Source: Stappia indica (GTDB lineage: Bacteria; Pseudomonadota; Alphaproteobacteria; Rhizobiales; Stappiaceae). Taken from it: a stretch of 64,000 bases of DNA. Location: assembly GCF_009789575.1 (NCBI RefSeq), contig NZ_CP046908.1:310001-374000 (forward strand). Direction: 5' to 3'. Below the pieces are notes generated by a model. It did not search any database. It had not been told where the DNA came from and was given only the letters and a program-made list of their open reading frames with translations. This document shows, piece after piece, positions 51,479 through 60,864 of this stretch. A program made the translations under genes and the position numbers. Every line of letters begins with the position of its first letter. The first letter of the stretch is position 1.

Positions 51479-51728
51479 CCCGATACGGCCCGGCACCTGC
51501 GCCGGCCGGAACCAGGCGGCGGCCCGATCCCGGCCGCCGCCTGCGGTTCACATGAACCCGCCGTCACCCTGTGACGAAAGCGTTAGGGAGGCGCGCTTGC
51601 GGGGAGCGGACAAATGGGATACGCAACATTCGACCTTTCCTCCCGCCGTGTGTCCGGCACGCCCCAGCCTCTCCTGGAAGCCGGCCCGGACGATCCTGCG
51701 GCGCGCTTCATACAAGGGGGTAGCCTGA
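51479..51728 (+). promoter_or_regulatory. gltA upstream region with two small palindromes
   Basis: The 250-nt gap contains the perfect palindromes GGTTCA-CA-TGAACC (51545-51558) and CGTCAC-CCT-GTGACG (51562-51576), only 3 nt apart and about 150 nt before the gltA ATG. They are plausible operators. A ribosome binding site AAGGGGG lies before the gltA start. Confidence 0.45.
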
Positions 51729-53021
51729 ATGAGCGACAACACTGCCAAGCTGACGATGGGTGACAAGTCCTGGGACTTGAAGGTGCGTCCGGGCTCCATC
51801 GGACCCGACGTCGTCGATATCGCCTCGCTTTATGCGCAGACCGGCTGTTTCACCTACGACCCGGGCTTCACCTCGACCGCCTCGTGCGAATCCGCCATCA
51901 CCTATATCGACGGCGACGAGGGCACCCTGCTGTATCGCGGCTATCCGATCGAGCAGCTGGCCGAGCACGGTGACTTCCTGGAGAGCTGCTACCTGCTGCT
52001 CTACGGCGAGCTGCCGACCAAGGCCCAGAAGGACGACTTCGTGCATCGCGTGACCTATCACACGATGATCCACGAGCAGATGAGCCGCTTCTTCACCGGC
52101 TTCCGCCGCGACGCCCATCCGATGGCGATCATGGTCGGCACCGTCGGTGCGCTCTCGGCCTTCTACCACGACTCGACCGACATTTCGGACCCGCACCAGC
52201 GCATGGTGGCGAGCCTGCGCATGATCGCGAAGATGCCGACGCTTGCGGCCATGGCCTACAAGTATCACGTCGGTCAGCCCTTCGTGTATCCGCGCAACGA
52301 CCTCGACTACGCCGCGAACTTCCTGCACATGTGCTTTGCGGTGCCTTGCGAGGACTACAAGGTCAACCCCGTTCTCGCCCGCGCCATGGACCGGATCTTC
52401 ATCCTCCATGCCGACCACGAGCAGAATGCCTCGACCTCGACCGTGCGTCTCGCCGGTTCCTCGGGTGCCAACCCGTTCGCCTGCATCGCGGCCGGCATCG
52501 CCTGCCTGTGGGGCCCGGCGCATGGCGGCGCCAACGAGGCGGCGCTCAACATGCTGTCGGAGATCGGCTCGGTCGACCGGATCCCGGAATACATCGCCCG
52601 CGCCAAGGACAAGAACGATCCGTTCCGTCTGATGGGCTTCGGCCACCGGGTCTACAAGAACTACGACCCGCGCGCCCGCATCATGCAGAAGACCACGCAT
52701 GAAGTGCTGGCCGAGCTCGGCATCCGGGACGATCCGCTTCTCGACGTCGCCATGGAGCTGGAGAAGATCGCTCTCAACGACGACTACTTCATCGAGAAGA
52801 AGCTCTACCCGAACATCGACTTCTACTCCGGCATCACGCTGCGTGCGCTCGGCTTCCCGACCACCATGTTCACCGTGCTGTTCGCCCTGGCGCGGACCGT
52901 CGGCTGGATCGCCCAGTGGAAGGAGATGGTCGAGGACCCGTCCCAGAAGATCGGCCGCCCGCGCCAGCTCTACACGGGCGCGGCACAGCGCGATTACCTG
53001 CCGGTCTCCCAGCGCCGCTGA
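51729..53021 (+). CDS. gltA: Citrate synthase
   Basis: Condenses acetyl-CoA with oxaloacetate at the entry of the TCA cycle (430 aa). Bacterial type II citrate synthase features are visible: [33 protein letters not shown] with a catalytic His, [30 protein letters not shown] and the catalytic Asp near PNIDFYSGI. The product of pdhA at the left of the window is the acetyl-CoA used here. The gene is monocistronic and ends in a strong terminator. Confidence 0.97.
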   Translation: MSDNTAKLTMGDKSWDLKVRPGSIGPDVVDIASLYAQTGCFTYDPGFTSTASCESAITYIDGDEGTLLYRGYPIEQLAEHGDFLESCYLLLYGELPTKAQKDDFVHRVTYHTMIHEQMSRFFTGFRRDAHPMAIMVGTVGALSAFYHDSTDISDPHQRMVASLRMIAKMPTLAAMAYKYHVGQPFVYPRNDLDYAANFLHMCFAVPCEDYKVNPVLARAMDRIFILHADHEQNASTSTVRLAGSSGANPFACIAAGIACLWGPAHGGANEAALNMLSEIGSVDRIPEYIARAKDKNDPFRLMGFGHRVYKNYDPRARIMQKTTHEVLAELGIRDDPLLDVAMELEKIALNDDYFIEKKLYPNIDFYSGITLRALGFPTTMFTVLFALARTVGWIAQWKEMVEDPSQKIGRPRQLYTGAAQRDYLPVSQRR

Positions 53022-53047
53022 GCGGATCGACAGACCTAAGCTTCGAA

Positions 53048-53073
53048 AAGGCCGCCTCCGGGCGGCCTTTTTG
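53048..53073 (+). terminator. gltA terminator
   Basis: Stem AAGGCCGCC / GGCGGCCTT with a 4-nt loop is followed by TTTT, 26 nt past the gltA stop. It is a classic intrinsic terminator. Confidence 0.92.
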
Positions 53074-53106
53074 CGTTTGGGACGACGTGCGCGGGGGCGG
53101 CCGAAG

Positions 53107-53510
53107 CGGAGCAGCACGGCGGTGGTGGCATGGTTCCGGAGCGCGCCTCATAGGCGCCCGGCTCTCCGGTGCCGGCTCGGCGCTGACGCCCCGTCCGGGA
53201 GGACGCAAGGAGAGGTTCGGGGTTACTGGGTCCCGGTCTTCGGCTGCGCCGAAACCGGGATGACAGCCTGTGCGTGGAGTTCGCGCAGGCGTGTCCTCAC
53301 CGCCGCTCTGGAAGCCAATAGGCCCCGGCGCGCGCTTCGCTTGGCCGGGGTGACGGCCGAGGGGATGCGAGGCCGTGCCAGTCTCGCCGGCTGTCGTCCC
53401 GGCCGCAGGCGAAGCCGGAGAGCCGGAACCGGAGAGGCACGGCGGTCGTGGCATGGTTCCGGAGCGGCGCTCCAACGCCGCTGCGTCAAACGGGGATAGA
53501 AAGCACCGCT
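53107..53510. repeat. Cluster of dispersed palindromic repeats (REP/RPE-like)
   Basis: This non-coding patch contains several GC-rich palindromic elements. One is a TCCCGGT...ACCGGGA stem (53231-53260); another is CCCCGGC...GCCGGGG (53323-53350); a third lies around 53400-53440. A 40-nt element, core CACGGCGG(T)(G/C)GTGGCATGGTTCC, occurs twice (53107-53148 and 53430-53472) with few mismatches. It resembles the palindromic extragenic elements common in Hyphomicrobiales. No protein is supported here. Confidence 0.7.
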
Positions 53511-53690
53511 CCAGTTGCGACAGCGGGGATAAGTGGCCGGAGACGGGCCCGCGCCATTTGCGCAGGCCGTCTCAATATTTCGGCAAGCTATTGAAAACGA
53601 TTGAATATTTTTGAGACGGATTTTGCAAAATTTCAGCGCGAATTTGCGTTTGGCGTCTCAATTCGCGTCAAACGCCGATTGCCCGCCCAA
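53511..53690. other. AT-rich region downstream of lpxB with repeated CGTCTCAA
   Basis: AT-rich stretch (mainly 53565-53660) carrying the octamer CGTCTCAA at 53568-53575, its inverse TTGAGACG at 53611-53618 and again CGTCTCAA at 53654-53661. No gene, terminator or known element was recognised in it. Confidence 0.5.
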
Positions 53691-54887
53691 TCAGGCAGTC
53701 CGGCGGCGAGCCTCTTCCAGAACGATGCGCGCGGCGGCGCCCGCCTGGCTCTCGTCCCCCTCCAGCCGCATCACCGTGTCGAGCCGGGCGAAGGCATCGA
53801 CCTGCCGCCGGCGGGCCGGGCCGTCGACCAGCAGCGGGGCGACCGCATCGGCAAGGGAGCGCGGGTTGGCGTCGTCGTCCAGGAATTCCGGCACGACATT
53901 CTCGCCGATGATGATGTTGGGCAGAACCATCGAGCTGACGCGGGCGACCGGCACGATGCGGTGCACGTCCTTGAGCCGGCGAAAGAACCAGTCGAGCTTG
54001 TAGGCGACGACCAGCGGCACGCCGGAAATCGCCAGCTCCAGCGAGACGGTGCCGGAGGCGGCAAGCGCCGCATGGGCCCGGCGGAAGGCGGCGAGCTTTG
54101 CCGCCTCGCCCGTCACCACCAGCGGCGGGTGCGGCCAGTCGGCAAGCTGCTCCTCGATCATCGGCCGCAAGCGCGGCACGGCCGGCAGCACCACTTCGAG
54201 GTCCGGATGCGTCTGCCGCAGGATCTCGACCGCGCCGCGGAAGTCCTGCAGCAGGCGGGTCACCTCGCTGCGCCGGCTACCCGGCAGCATCAGGAGCACC
54301 GGCGCCCCCTCCTCCAGCGCGCGCCGTTCGCCGGCGCCGGGACGGAAGTCACCGATCCGCTCGATCAGGGAATGGCCGACATAGCTGGTCGGCGGGCCGC
54401 CGAGCCTTTCGTGCACGCCGGGCTCGAACGGCAGGATCGCCAGCAGCCGGTCGACATAGGCGGCCATGCGGCGCGCCCGCCCCGGCCGCCAGGCCCAGAC
54501 CGACGGCGAGACATAATCGACGATGGGAATGGAGGGCGCGCGCTTGCGCACCCGCTTGGCGACGTTGTGGGTGAAATCGGGACTGTCGACGATGACCAGC
54601 ACGTCGGGAGCCGCGGCGACCACATCGTCGACGGTCCGGTAGACCCGGCGGACGATGGAGGGCAGCCGCGCCAGCACGGCGCTGAGCCCCATCACCGCGA
54701 TATCCTCGATGGGAAAGAGGCTGGTCAGGCCCTGCGCTTCCATGCGCTCGCCGCCGACGCCCATGAACTCGACCGGCCGGCCGGCCTGCGCGGCGATGGC
54801 CGCCATCATCGGCGCGGCCAGTTGGTCGCCGGACTCCTCGCCCGCGACCACATAGACCCGCAGCGGGCGAACAGCGTCTTCGGTCAT
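53691..54887 (-). CDS. lpxB: Lipid-A-disaccharide synthase LpxB
   Basis: Glycosyltransferase of lipid A synthesis joining UDP-2,3-diacylglucosamine and lipid X (398 aa). GT19 motifs are visible: VYVVAGEESGDQLAAPMM at the start, VDYVSPSVWAWRPGRA, MLPGSRRSEVTRLL, and AASGTVSLELAISGVPLVVAYK (54000-54070). It is the last gene of the bamA-lpxD-fabZ-lpxA-lpxI-lpxB series. The ATG overlaps the lpxI stop by 4 nt (ATGA), indicating coupling. Confidence 0.96.
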   Translation of the reverse strand: MTEDAVRPLRVYVVAGEESGDQLAAPMMAAIAAQAGRPVEFMGVGGERMEAQGLTSLFPIEDIAVMGLSAVLARLPSIVRRVYRTVDDVVAAAPDVLVIVDSPDFTHNVAKRVRKRAPSIPIVDYVSPSVWAWRPGRARRMAAYVDRLLAILPFEPGVHERLGGPPTSYVGHSLIERIGDFRPGAGERRALEEGAPVLLMLPGSRRSEVTRLLQDFRGAVEILRQTHPDLEVVLPAVPRLRPMIEEQLADWPHPPLVVTGEAAKLAAFRRAHAALAASGTVSLELAISGVPLVVAYKLDWFFRRLKDVHRIVPVARVSSMVLPNIIIGENVVPEFLDDDANPRSLADAVAPLLVDGPARRRQVDAFARLDTVMRLEGDESQAGAAARIVLEEARRRTA

Positions 54888-55795
54888 TGCCCGCCCTCCG
54901 CCTGCGCCGAGGCAGCCTTGCCGGAAATACCCCCGGAAATACCGTAGAGAAACACCCCCGAGCGCGCGGCGAGCGCCACCGTCTCGGCCCGCTCGGCGAT
55001 CAGCACCCGGCCGGCCTCGATGGCGATGCCGGAGAGCCCCGCGTCCCGCACCCGTTGCACGGTGCCCGGCCCGATGGTCGGCAGGTCGACCCGCAGGTCC
55101 TGGCCCGGCTTGGCGCATTTCACCAGTACGCCGCCCTTGCCGCGCACCCGGCCGCGCTCGCGCAGCTCGCGGCAGCGCTCCAGCATGGAATCGGTGCCCT
55201 CCGCCCCCTCGACGGCGATGATGCGGCCGTGGAAGCAGACGGCAGCCTGGCCGATGTCGAGGCGGCCGAGCTCGGCGACGGTGGCCGCGCCCAGCTCCAG
55301 GTCGGCGAGCACCTCGCCCTTCGGCGGCGTGCCGGCCATGCAGCCGGGCTGCGCCAGCAGCTGCGGGGCAACCTCATGGGCCCCGACGACGCGGAAGCCT
55401 TCGGCCTCGAAGAAGCGGATGACCTTCTTGAGCAGGGAATCGTCGCCGCCGGCAAGCGAGGCGAGAATCTTCGGCAGCCGGCGCATGGTGCCGAGATCGC
55501 TGACGATCTCGCGCAGCTCCGGCCGGCGGGTGATGCTGCCGATCATCACCAGATCGCGCACCTTCTCCCGCTCCAGATGGCTGGCGAGCTTGCCGATCTG
55601 GCCCCAGCCGAGATGGACGGGAGAGAACGCCTCGACGGACGGGTCGGCCTCGCCCTTGATGGCGATGGCGACGACCCGGCGGCCGCGATCGCTGGCCGCG
55701 CGCAGCACCTCTGCCGGCAGCTTGCCGCCGCCGCAGATGACGGCGACAGGCCCCTCGCCGTCGATGTTCGTGGCTGTGTCGGATGCGTCGTGCAT
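54884..55795 (-). CDS. lpxI: UDP-2,3-diacylglucosamine pyrophosphatase LpxI
   Basis: Lipid A enzyme (303 aa) that hydrolyses UDP-2,3-diacylglucosamine to lipid X. LpxI replaces LpxH in alphaproteobacteria and is not related to it. Conserved stretches include VICGGGKLPAEV, RDLVMIGSITRRPELREIVSD (55510-55570), and VLVKCAKPGQDLRVDLPTIGP (55060-55130). The ATG at 55795 has a GGGGACGGGG upstream. A GTG at 55831 that overlaps the lpxA stop by 4 nt is a real alternative, giving 315 aa. Either way it is coupled to lpxA and lpxB. Confidence 0.93.
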   Translation of the reverse strand: MHDASDTATNIDGEGPVAVICGGGKLPAEVLRAASDRGRRVVAIAIKGEADPSVEAFSPVHLGWGQIGKLASHLEREKVRDLVMIGSITRRPELREIVSDLGTMRRLPKILASLAGGDDSLLKKVIRFFEAEGFRVVGAHEVAPQLLAQPGCMAGTPPKGEVLADLELGAATVAELGRLDIGQAAVCFHGRIIAVEGAEGTDSMLERCRELRERGRVRGKGGVLVKCAKPGQDLRVDLPTIGPGTVQRVRDAGLSGIAIEAGRVLIAERAETVALAARSGVFLYGISGGISGKAASAQAEGGQ

Positions 55796-55827
55796 GGCCC
55801 CGTCCCCTGCCGGCGCCGACGGGCGGA

Positions 55828-56637
55828 TCACCCGTCCTGGGCCGGCGTGCAGAAGCGGCGGTCGGTCTCGACCAGGATGAAATCCGTCACGCGGCGGACG
55901 AGCTCGACGCCCTCATGCGCGGCCGCGACCTGCTCCGCCCGCTGGCGCAACGTGCCCTCGGAGCTCTCGAACAGCTCCTTGTAGGCATTGCGCAGGGCGC
56001 GGATGTCGTCGCGGGCAAACCCGTGGCGCTTCAGCCCGACGAGGTTGAGCCCCATCAGGCGGGCGCGGTTGCCCATCACCATGCCGAAGGGAATGAGGTC
56101 GTTCTCAAGGCCCGCAAGACCGCCGACAAAGGCGTGGTCGCCGACGCGGGTGAACTGGATCGCCGCCGCGCCGCCGCCGAAAATGACGTTGTTGCCGACC
56201 GTGACATGGCCGGCGATCATCACGTTGTTCGACAGGATGACGCCGTCGCCGAGACGGGAATCATGGCCGACATGCGAGTTGGCGAGAAAGGCGCAGCGAT
56301 TGCCGATCACCGTCTCCAGGCCGCCGCCCTCCGTCCCCGGATTGAGCGTCACGCCCTCGCGGATGATGCAGTCGGTGCCGACGGTGAGCGTTGCCTCCTC
56401 GCCGCGATACTTGAGATCCTGCGCCTGGTGCCCGACGGAGGCGAAGGGAAAGATCTGCGTCCGCGCCCCGACGCTCGTGCGGCCCGCCACGACCACGTGC
56501 GACTTCAGCACGACGCCGTCGCCCAGCACGACCTGCGGCCCGACATGGCAGAACGGCCCGATGGACACGCCCTCGCCGAGCCGGGCGCCGTCCTCGACGA
56601 CCGCGGATGGGTGGATTGCGGAGTGAGCTGCCATCAT
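55828..56637 (-). CDS. lpxA: Acyl-ACP-UDP-N-acetylglucosamine O-acyltransferase LpxA
   Basis: First lipid A enzyme, adding the 3-hydroxyacyl chain to UDP-GlcNAc (269 aa). Left-handed beta-helix hexapeptides fill residues about 5-190 (IHPSAVVEDGARLGEGV, NSHVGHDSRLGDGV, ending with GGLAGL). The catalytic His is in SHVGHDS. The C-terminal helical domain begins near LKRHGFARDDIRAL. A pair of adjacent ATGs at 56637 and 56634 are both possible; the first is used. It starts 7 nt past the fabZ stop. Confidence 0.95.
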   Translation of the reverse strand: MMAAHSAIHPSAVVEDGARLGEGVSIGPFCHVGPQVVLGDGVVLKSHVVVAGRTSVGARTQIFPFASVGHQAQDLKYRGEEATLTVGTDCIIREGVTLNPGTEGGGLETVIGNRCAFLANSHVGHDSRLGDGVILSNNVMIAGHVTVGNNVIFGGGAAAIQFTRVGDHAFVGGLAGLENDLIPFGMVMGNRARLMGLNLVGLKRHGFARDDIRALRNAYKELFESSEGTLRQRAEQVAAAHEGVELVRRVTDFILVETDRRFCTPAQDG

Positions 56638-56644
56638 GCCTGCC

Positions 56645-57109
56645 TCAGTGGTCGACCAGCATGGCGCTGATCTCGGCCTCGGCGACCTTGACGCCGTCGA
56701 CCGTCGCAATGCCCTCGAACTTCCAGATGTTCGTGCGGTTGCGGATCTTGGTCATCTGGTAGCGAAGCTGATCGCCCGGCAGCACCGGCTTGCGGAACTT
56801 CGCCTTGTCGATGGTCATGAAGTAGACGAGCTTGGGCGTGTTCGACGGCCCGCGCGAATGCACGCAGAGCGCGCCCGCCGTCTGGGCCATGCCCTCGATG
56901 ATCAGCACGCCCGGCATGACCGGCTGGTTGGGGAAATGCCCCATGAAATGCGGCTCGTTGGCGGTGACGTTCTTGATGCCGACGGCGGAATTGTCCCCGT
57001 CCATGTCGACGATCCGGTCGACCATCAGGAAGGGGTAGCGGTGGGGCAACAGCTCCATGATCCGCATGATGTCGGCGCTACCCAGTTCTTTGTTTTCGCC
57101 TTCGCTCAT
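56645..57109 (-). CDS. fabZ: 3-hydroxyacyl-ACP dehydratase FabZ
   Basis: Hot-dog-fold dehydratase (154 aa) that acts on the 3-hydroxyacyl-ACPs also used by LpxA and LpxD. The active-site motif [10 protein letters not shown] (His) and [20 protein letters not shown] (56885-56945, with Glu) are complete. It is encoded between lpxD and lpxA, as in most proteobacteria, coordinating fatty acid elongation with lipid A synthesis. The ATG at 57109 (MSEGENKE) is chosen over one 6 codons upstream. Confidence 0.96.
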   Translation of the reverse strand: MSEGENKELGSADIMRIMELLPHRYPFLMVDRIVDMDGDNSAVGIKNVTANEPHFMGHFPNQPVMPGVLIIEGMAQTAGALCVHSRGPSNTPKLVYFMTIDKAKFRKPVLPGDQLRYQMTKIRNRTNIWKFEGIATVDGVKVAEAEISAMLVDH

Positions 57110-57151
57110 TCTTCTGTCCCCAGGCAACCAAAACCAGTCCGGTTCAAAATC

Positions 57152-58210
57152 TCAGTCCTTGTCCCGCGCGGAACCGGCTCCGCGCTCGGCCAGCTTGGCA
57201 AGCGTCATGATCTCGCGGAACCACACCTTCACCGGCTTGGCCGGAACGCCGCCATAGCGCGCGCCGGCCGGCACATCCGCTTCGACGACGCTGACGGCGG
57301 CGATCTGCGCGCCCATGCCGATGGTGATATGGCCGCGCACGCCGGTCTGCCCGCCGAGCGCGACATAGTCCTCCAGCGTCGCGCTGCCGGAAATTCCGAC
57401 CTGCGAGACGATCACGCAATGCCGTCCGATCACCACGTTGTGGCCGATCTGGACCTGGTTGTCGATCTTGGTGCCCTCGCCGATGATCGTGTCGCGGTTG
57501 GCGCCGCGGTCGACCGTGGTGTTGGCGCCGATCTCCACATCGTTCTGGATGATCACGCGGCCGATCTGCGGCACCTTGAGGTGACCGCCCGGCCCCATGG
57601 CGAAGCCGAAACCGTCCTGCCCCGCGCACACGCCCGGATGCAGGATCACCCGGTCGCCGACCAGGGTGTGCTGCAGCACCGCATTGGCGCCGACCGTGCA
57701 GTCGCGCCCGATGCGCACGCCCGCGCCGATCACCGCATTGGCCTGGATGCGCGTGCCGCTGCCGATCTCAGCCTCCGGCCCGACGACAGCACCGGCCTCG
57801 ACGATCACGCCGGCCTCGAGCCGGGCCGAGGCATCGATGCACGCCCGCGGCGAGATGCCGGAATTCGTGCCGTCGAGCGCGACGGGGCGCATGGAGGCGG
57901 GATAGAGACGGGCGAGCAGCTGCGCCCACGCCTTGTAGGGCTGGTCGGCAACCACGGGCACGACGCCGTCCGGAACCTTGTCCGCATGCTTGCGGGCAAC
58001 GATACAGGCGGTCGCCGAGGTGGTGGCCAGCACCGGCAGGTATTTGGGATTGTCGAAGAAGACGATATCGCCGGCCGAGGCATCCTCGAGCGGCGCGACG
58101 CCGGACACCTGAACCTCCCCGCCGCCGCGCGGCAGGTCTCCCGTCACCCATTCGGCCACGGTCGCAAGGGCCACGGGCTCGAACGGGGCAAAGAAACAGG
58201 GGTCGCTCAT
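57152..58210 (-). CDS. lpxD: UDP-3-O-acylglucosamine N-acyltransferase LpxD
   Basis: Third acylation step of lipid A synthesis (352 aa). An N-terminal uridine-binding domain (about 1-100) precedes a left-handed beta-helix of hexapeptide repeats (about 110-310), with the catalytic His in the segment [16 protein letters not shown]. The C-terminal helix carries [11 protein letters not shown]. The ATG at 58210 starts MSDPCFFAP; the longer upstream frame is shadow of bamA. A strong hairpin lies in the 70-nt gap from bamA. Confidence 0.95.
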   Translation of the reverse strand: MSDPCFFAPFEPVALATVAEWVTGDLPRGGGEVQVSGVAPLEDASAGDIVFFDNPKYLPVLATTSATACIVARKHADKVPDGVVPVVADQPYKAWAQLLARLYPASMRPVALDGTNSGISPRACIDASARLEAGVIVEAGAVVGPEAEIGSGTRIQANAVIGAGVRIGRDCTVGANAVLQHTLVGDRVILHPGVCAGQDGFGFAMGPGGHLKVPQIGRVIIQNDVEIGANTTVDRGANRDTIIGEGTKIDNQVQIGHNVVIGRHCVIVSQVGISGSATLEDYVALGGQTGVRGHITIGMGAQIAAVSVVEADVPAGARYGGVPAKPVKVWFREIMTLAKLAERGAGSARDKD

Positions 58211-58228
58211 CGTCTTCCCATAATGAAT

Positions 58229-58253
58229 CCGGCCGCCGAATGTCGGCGGCCGG
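58229..58253 (-). other. Strong hairpin between bamA and lpxD
   Basis: Perfect 11-bp stem CCGGCCGCCGA / TCGGCGGCCGG with a 3-nt loop, centred in the 70-nt bamA-lpxD gap. The minus strand lacks a T-run after it, so it may be an attenuator or an mRNA-end stabiliser that lets bamA be expressed above the lpx genes. Confidence 0.6.
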
Positions 58254-58280
58254 TCTTGAAATCGTGAACTGTCCGCCGGA

Positions 58281-60641
58281 TCAGAAGCGCGTGCCGCCAC
58301 CGATACGGAAGAACTGGGTCCGGTCGCCGGTTTCCTTGATGATCGGCCAGGCGAAGTCGGCGCGGATCGGACCGAAGGGCGACGCCCACTTGACGCCGAA
58401 GCCGGCGGACAGGCGCGGAGCGAAGCCGTTCGACTGGACGGTCGCAGGCGTTGCCGGGCCGCAGCCGGTGACGACGCAATCGGTGATCGCGCTGTCCGCA
58501 TCCCACAGGGCACCGAAGTCGGTGAACACGGCGCCGGACAGGCCCAGCTCGCGCGGCAGACCAAAGATCGGGAACTCCGCTTCCGCATTGGCATGGACGT
58601 ACCAACGGCCGCCGAGCGAATCGCCGGTGCGGGAGTCGCGCGGACCGATGCCCTGCATCTCGAAGCCGCGCAGCCAGGTGTCGCTGTGCTGGAACTGCTC
58701 CGAGGAGCGCAGATCGTCGCCGAGACCGTTCAGATAGCCACCGCCGGTGCGCAGGATGCCGATGACGCCCCACTCGGGCAGAAGCTCCTTGTAGGCGCGG
58801 GCATCGATGGTGGTCGACAGGTAACGGCTGTCGCCGCCGACGCCGGCGAACTCCTGGCTGAACGCCACGTAGAAGCCGTCGCGCGGGTCGCGCTTGCTGT
58901 CGCGGGTGTCGTAGACCAACGAGTAGCCGATGGACGAGGTCAGGTTGCGGCCCAGCGAGGACTGCAGACCGCCCGACAGATCCTGCGGCCGGTTCCAGGT
59001 CAGGTCCTCGTCGAAGATCCGGTAGATCAGGTTCAGGCGAAGCTCGTCGTCGCGCAGCGGCAGGCCGAAGGCGATGGAGCCGCCGGTCGTCTTGCTGTCG
59101 TAGCTGCGGTAGTCGTTGGCCTCGAAGTTGCGGCGATAGACGTCAAGCGACAGCGAGACGCGGCGGCCGAGGAAATACGGCTCGGTGAACGCGAACTCGT
59201 AGACCTGGTTCGAGGCGCCGGCACCGACCTTGGCGCGGACGAACTGGCCGCGGCCGAGGAAGTTGCGCTCCTGCAGCGTGATGTCGCCGATGACGCCGTC
59301 GGCGGTCGAGTAACCGACGCCGAAGCCGATCTCGCCGGTCGGCTGCTCCTCGATGTCCACATTGACCACGATGCGGTCCGGCGAGCTGCCGCGCGAGGTG
59401 GTGATGCGGACATCCTTGAAGAACTGCAGGTCCTTCAGACGGCGCTCGGCCTTGTCGAGCAGCACGCGGTTGAAGGCATCGCCCTCGGCGATGTCGAACT
59501 CGCGGCGGATGACGTATTCGCGGGTGCGGTCGTTGCCGCGGATGTTGATCCGCTCGACATAGACGCGCGGGCCTTCCTCGACGAAGTAGGTCAGCGAGAT
59601 CGTGCGGTTCTCGTAATCGCGGGTGGCGCGCGGACGGATCTGCGCGAAGGCATAGCCCTGGCGCGAGACGTCGAGCGTCATGTCCTCGAGGGTCTTCTCG
59701 ACATCGAGCGAGGAATAGGTGTCGCCGGCGCTGGTGCGGATCTTGCGGCGCAGCTCCTCCGGGTCGACATCGGTCAGCGTGGTCTGCAGGTCGATGTCGC
59801 CATAGGTGTACTGCTCGCCCTCTTCCACCGTGAAGGTGACGTAGAAGACGTTCTCCTCGCGGTCGAGGTCGGCAACCGCCGAGACGATGCGGAAGTCCGC
59901 ATAGCCGTGACGGTAGTAGAACTGGCGCAGCAGCTCCTGATCCGCGTCGAGACGGTCAGGATCGAAGGAATCGGTGGTGCGCAGGAAGCTCAGCAGACCG
60001 CTTTCGCGGGTGCGGATCACGTCGGCGAGACGGCCGTCGCTGAACTTGCTGTTGCCGATGAAGGTGATGCGCTCGATGCCGGTGCGGTCGCCCTCGTTGA
60101 TCTCGAAGACGAGATCGACGCGGTTGTTCGAACGGCTGATGATCTTGGGCTCGACGGTCGCGCGGTAGCGACCGGAGCGCCGATAGGCCTCAAGCACGTT
60201 CTGGACGTCGGACTGCACCTTGGCGCGGGTCAGCATCGACCGCTCCTCGGTCCGCACCACGCCGGTCAGCGTCTTGTCGTCGAGACGGCGATTGCCCTCG
60301 AACGAGATGCGGTTGACCATCGGGTTCTCGGTGACGGTCACCACCAGGGACCCGCCCTGCTGGTTGATCGCCACATCCTCGAACAGGCCGGTCGCGTAAA
60401 GGGTCTTCAGCGACTCGTCGATCTCCGCCGGCCCGAAGGCCCGGCCGGGCCGGATCGTCAGGTAGCTCTCGACGGTCGAGGCCTCGATACGGGTGTTGCC
60501 GCGGACGACGATCCGGCTGACCACCGCCGCAGACGCCTCGTCGGCACCCAGGCCGGCAAAGCTCCACGGCATGATCGGCGCGACACCGCTCATCACGGCC
60601 GCAACCAGGATCGTTCTCGTCAGGTTCTGCACACGCTGCAT
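58281..60641 (-). CDS. bamA: Outer-membrane protein assembly factor BamA
   Basis: Omp85 protein (786 aa), core of the BAM complex that folds beta-barrels into the outer membrane. A signal peptide ends near residue 38 (EASA). Five POTRA domains occupy about 40-440, and the C-terminal 16-strand barrel carries the lid motif (VRGFE-like [13 protein letters not shown]) near residue 660. It ends in the aromatic residue Phe (GGTRF), as expected for an outer-membrane barrel. Start ATG at 60641. It follows rseP by 216 nt, in the usual order. Confidence 0.95.
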   Translation of the reverse strand: MQRVQNLTRTILVAAVMSGVAPIMPWSFAGLGADEASAAVVSRIVVRGNTRIEASTVESYLTIRPGRAFGPAEIDESLKTLYATGLFEDVAINQQGGSLVVTVTENPMVNRISFEGNRRLDDKTLTGVVRTEERSMLTRAKVQSDVQNVLEAYRRSGRYRATVEPKIISRSNNRVDLVFEINEGDRTGIERITFIGNSKFSDGRLADVIRTRESGLLSFLRTTDSFDPDRLDADQELLRQFYYRHGYADFRIVSAVADLDREENVFYVTFTVEEGEQYTYGDIDLQTTLTDVDPEELRRKIRTSAGDTYSSLDVEKTLEDMTLDVSRQGYAFAQIRPRATRDYENRTISLTYFVEEGPRVYVERINIRGNDRTREYVIRREFDIAEGDAFNRVLLDKAERRLKDLQFFKDVRITTSRGSSPDRIVVNVDIEEQPTGEIGFGVGYSTADGVIGDITLQERNFLGRGQFVRAKVGAGASNQVYEFAFTEPYFLGRRVSLSLDVYRRNFEANDYRSYDSKTTGGSIAFGLPLRDDELRLNLIYRIFDEDLTWNRPQDLSGGLQSSLGRNLTSSIGYSLVYDTRDSKRDPRDGFYVAFSQEFAGVGGDSRYLSTTIDARAYKELLPEWGVIGILRTGGGYLNGLGDDLRSSEQFQHSDTWLRGFEMQGIGPRDSRTGDSLGGRWYVHANAEAEFPIFGLPRELGLSGAVFTDFGALWDADSAITDCVVTGCGPATPATVQSNGFAPRLSAGFGVKWASPFGPIRADFAWPIIKETGDRTQFFRIGGGTRF

Positions 60642-60833
60642 AAGGACGCTTCGCCTTCGCTTTTCTGCCAAGCCCTTGATATGTCGCCTCGGGCAACGGA
60701 CATGGCAGTCGAGATTCTCTATATCCGTCAGTCGTTTTACAGGCTTTTGGATCGGACGCAACCGCCCAGGCTCCGCAAAACCCGTTTCCCTTCGGATCGT
60801 TGCACCTTCGACACGCTTCTTACCCTGTCCCCG

Positions 60834-60864
60834 CTACAGGCCCAGCTACAGGCCCAGCTACAGG
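60834..60864. repeat. 12-bp tandem repeat at the rseP end
   Basis: The unit CTACAGGCCCAG occurs twice exactly (60834-60845 and 60846-60857), followed by a partial third copy (CTACAGG). The stop codon of rseP is the CTA at 60858 (TAG on the minus strand) and so lies inside the third copy. Confidence 0.85.

Noticed and set aside
53097-53499. Open frames within the gltA-lpxB gap
   Set aside because: The frames run through palindromic repeats with no consistent codon use; the region is better explained as repeats.
55796-55831. GTG at 55831 as the definite start of lpxI
   Set aside because: It is plausible through overlap with the lpxA stop, but the ATG at 55795 has a better ribosome binding site; kept as an alternative only.
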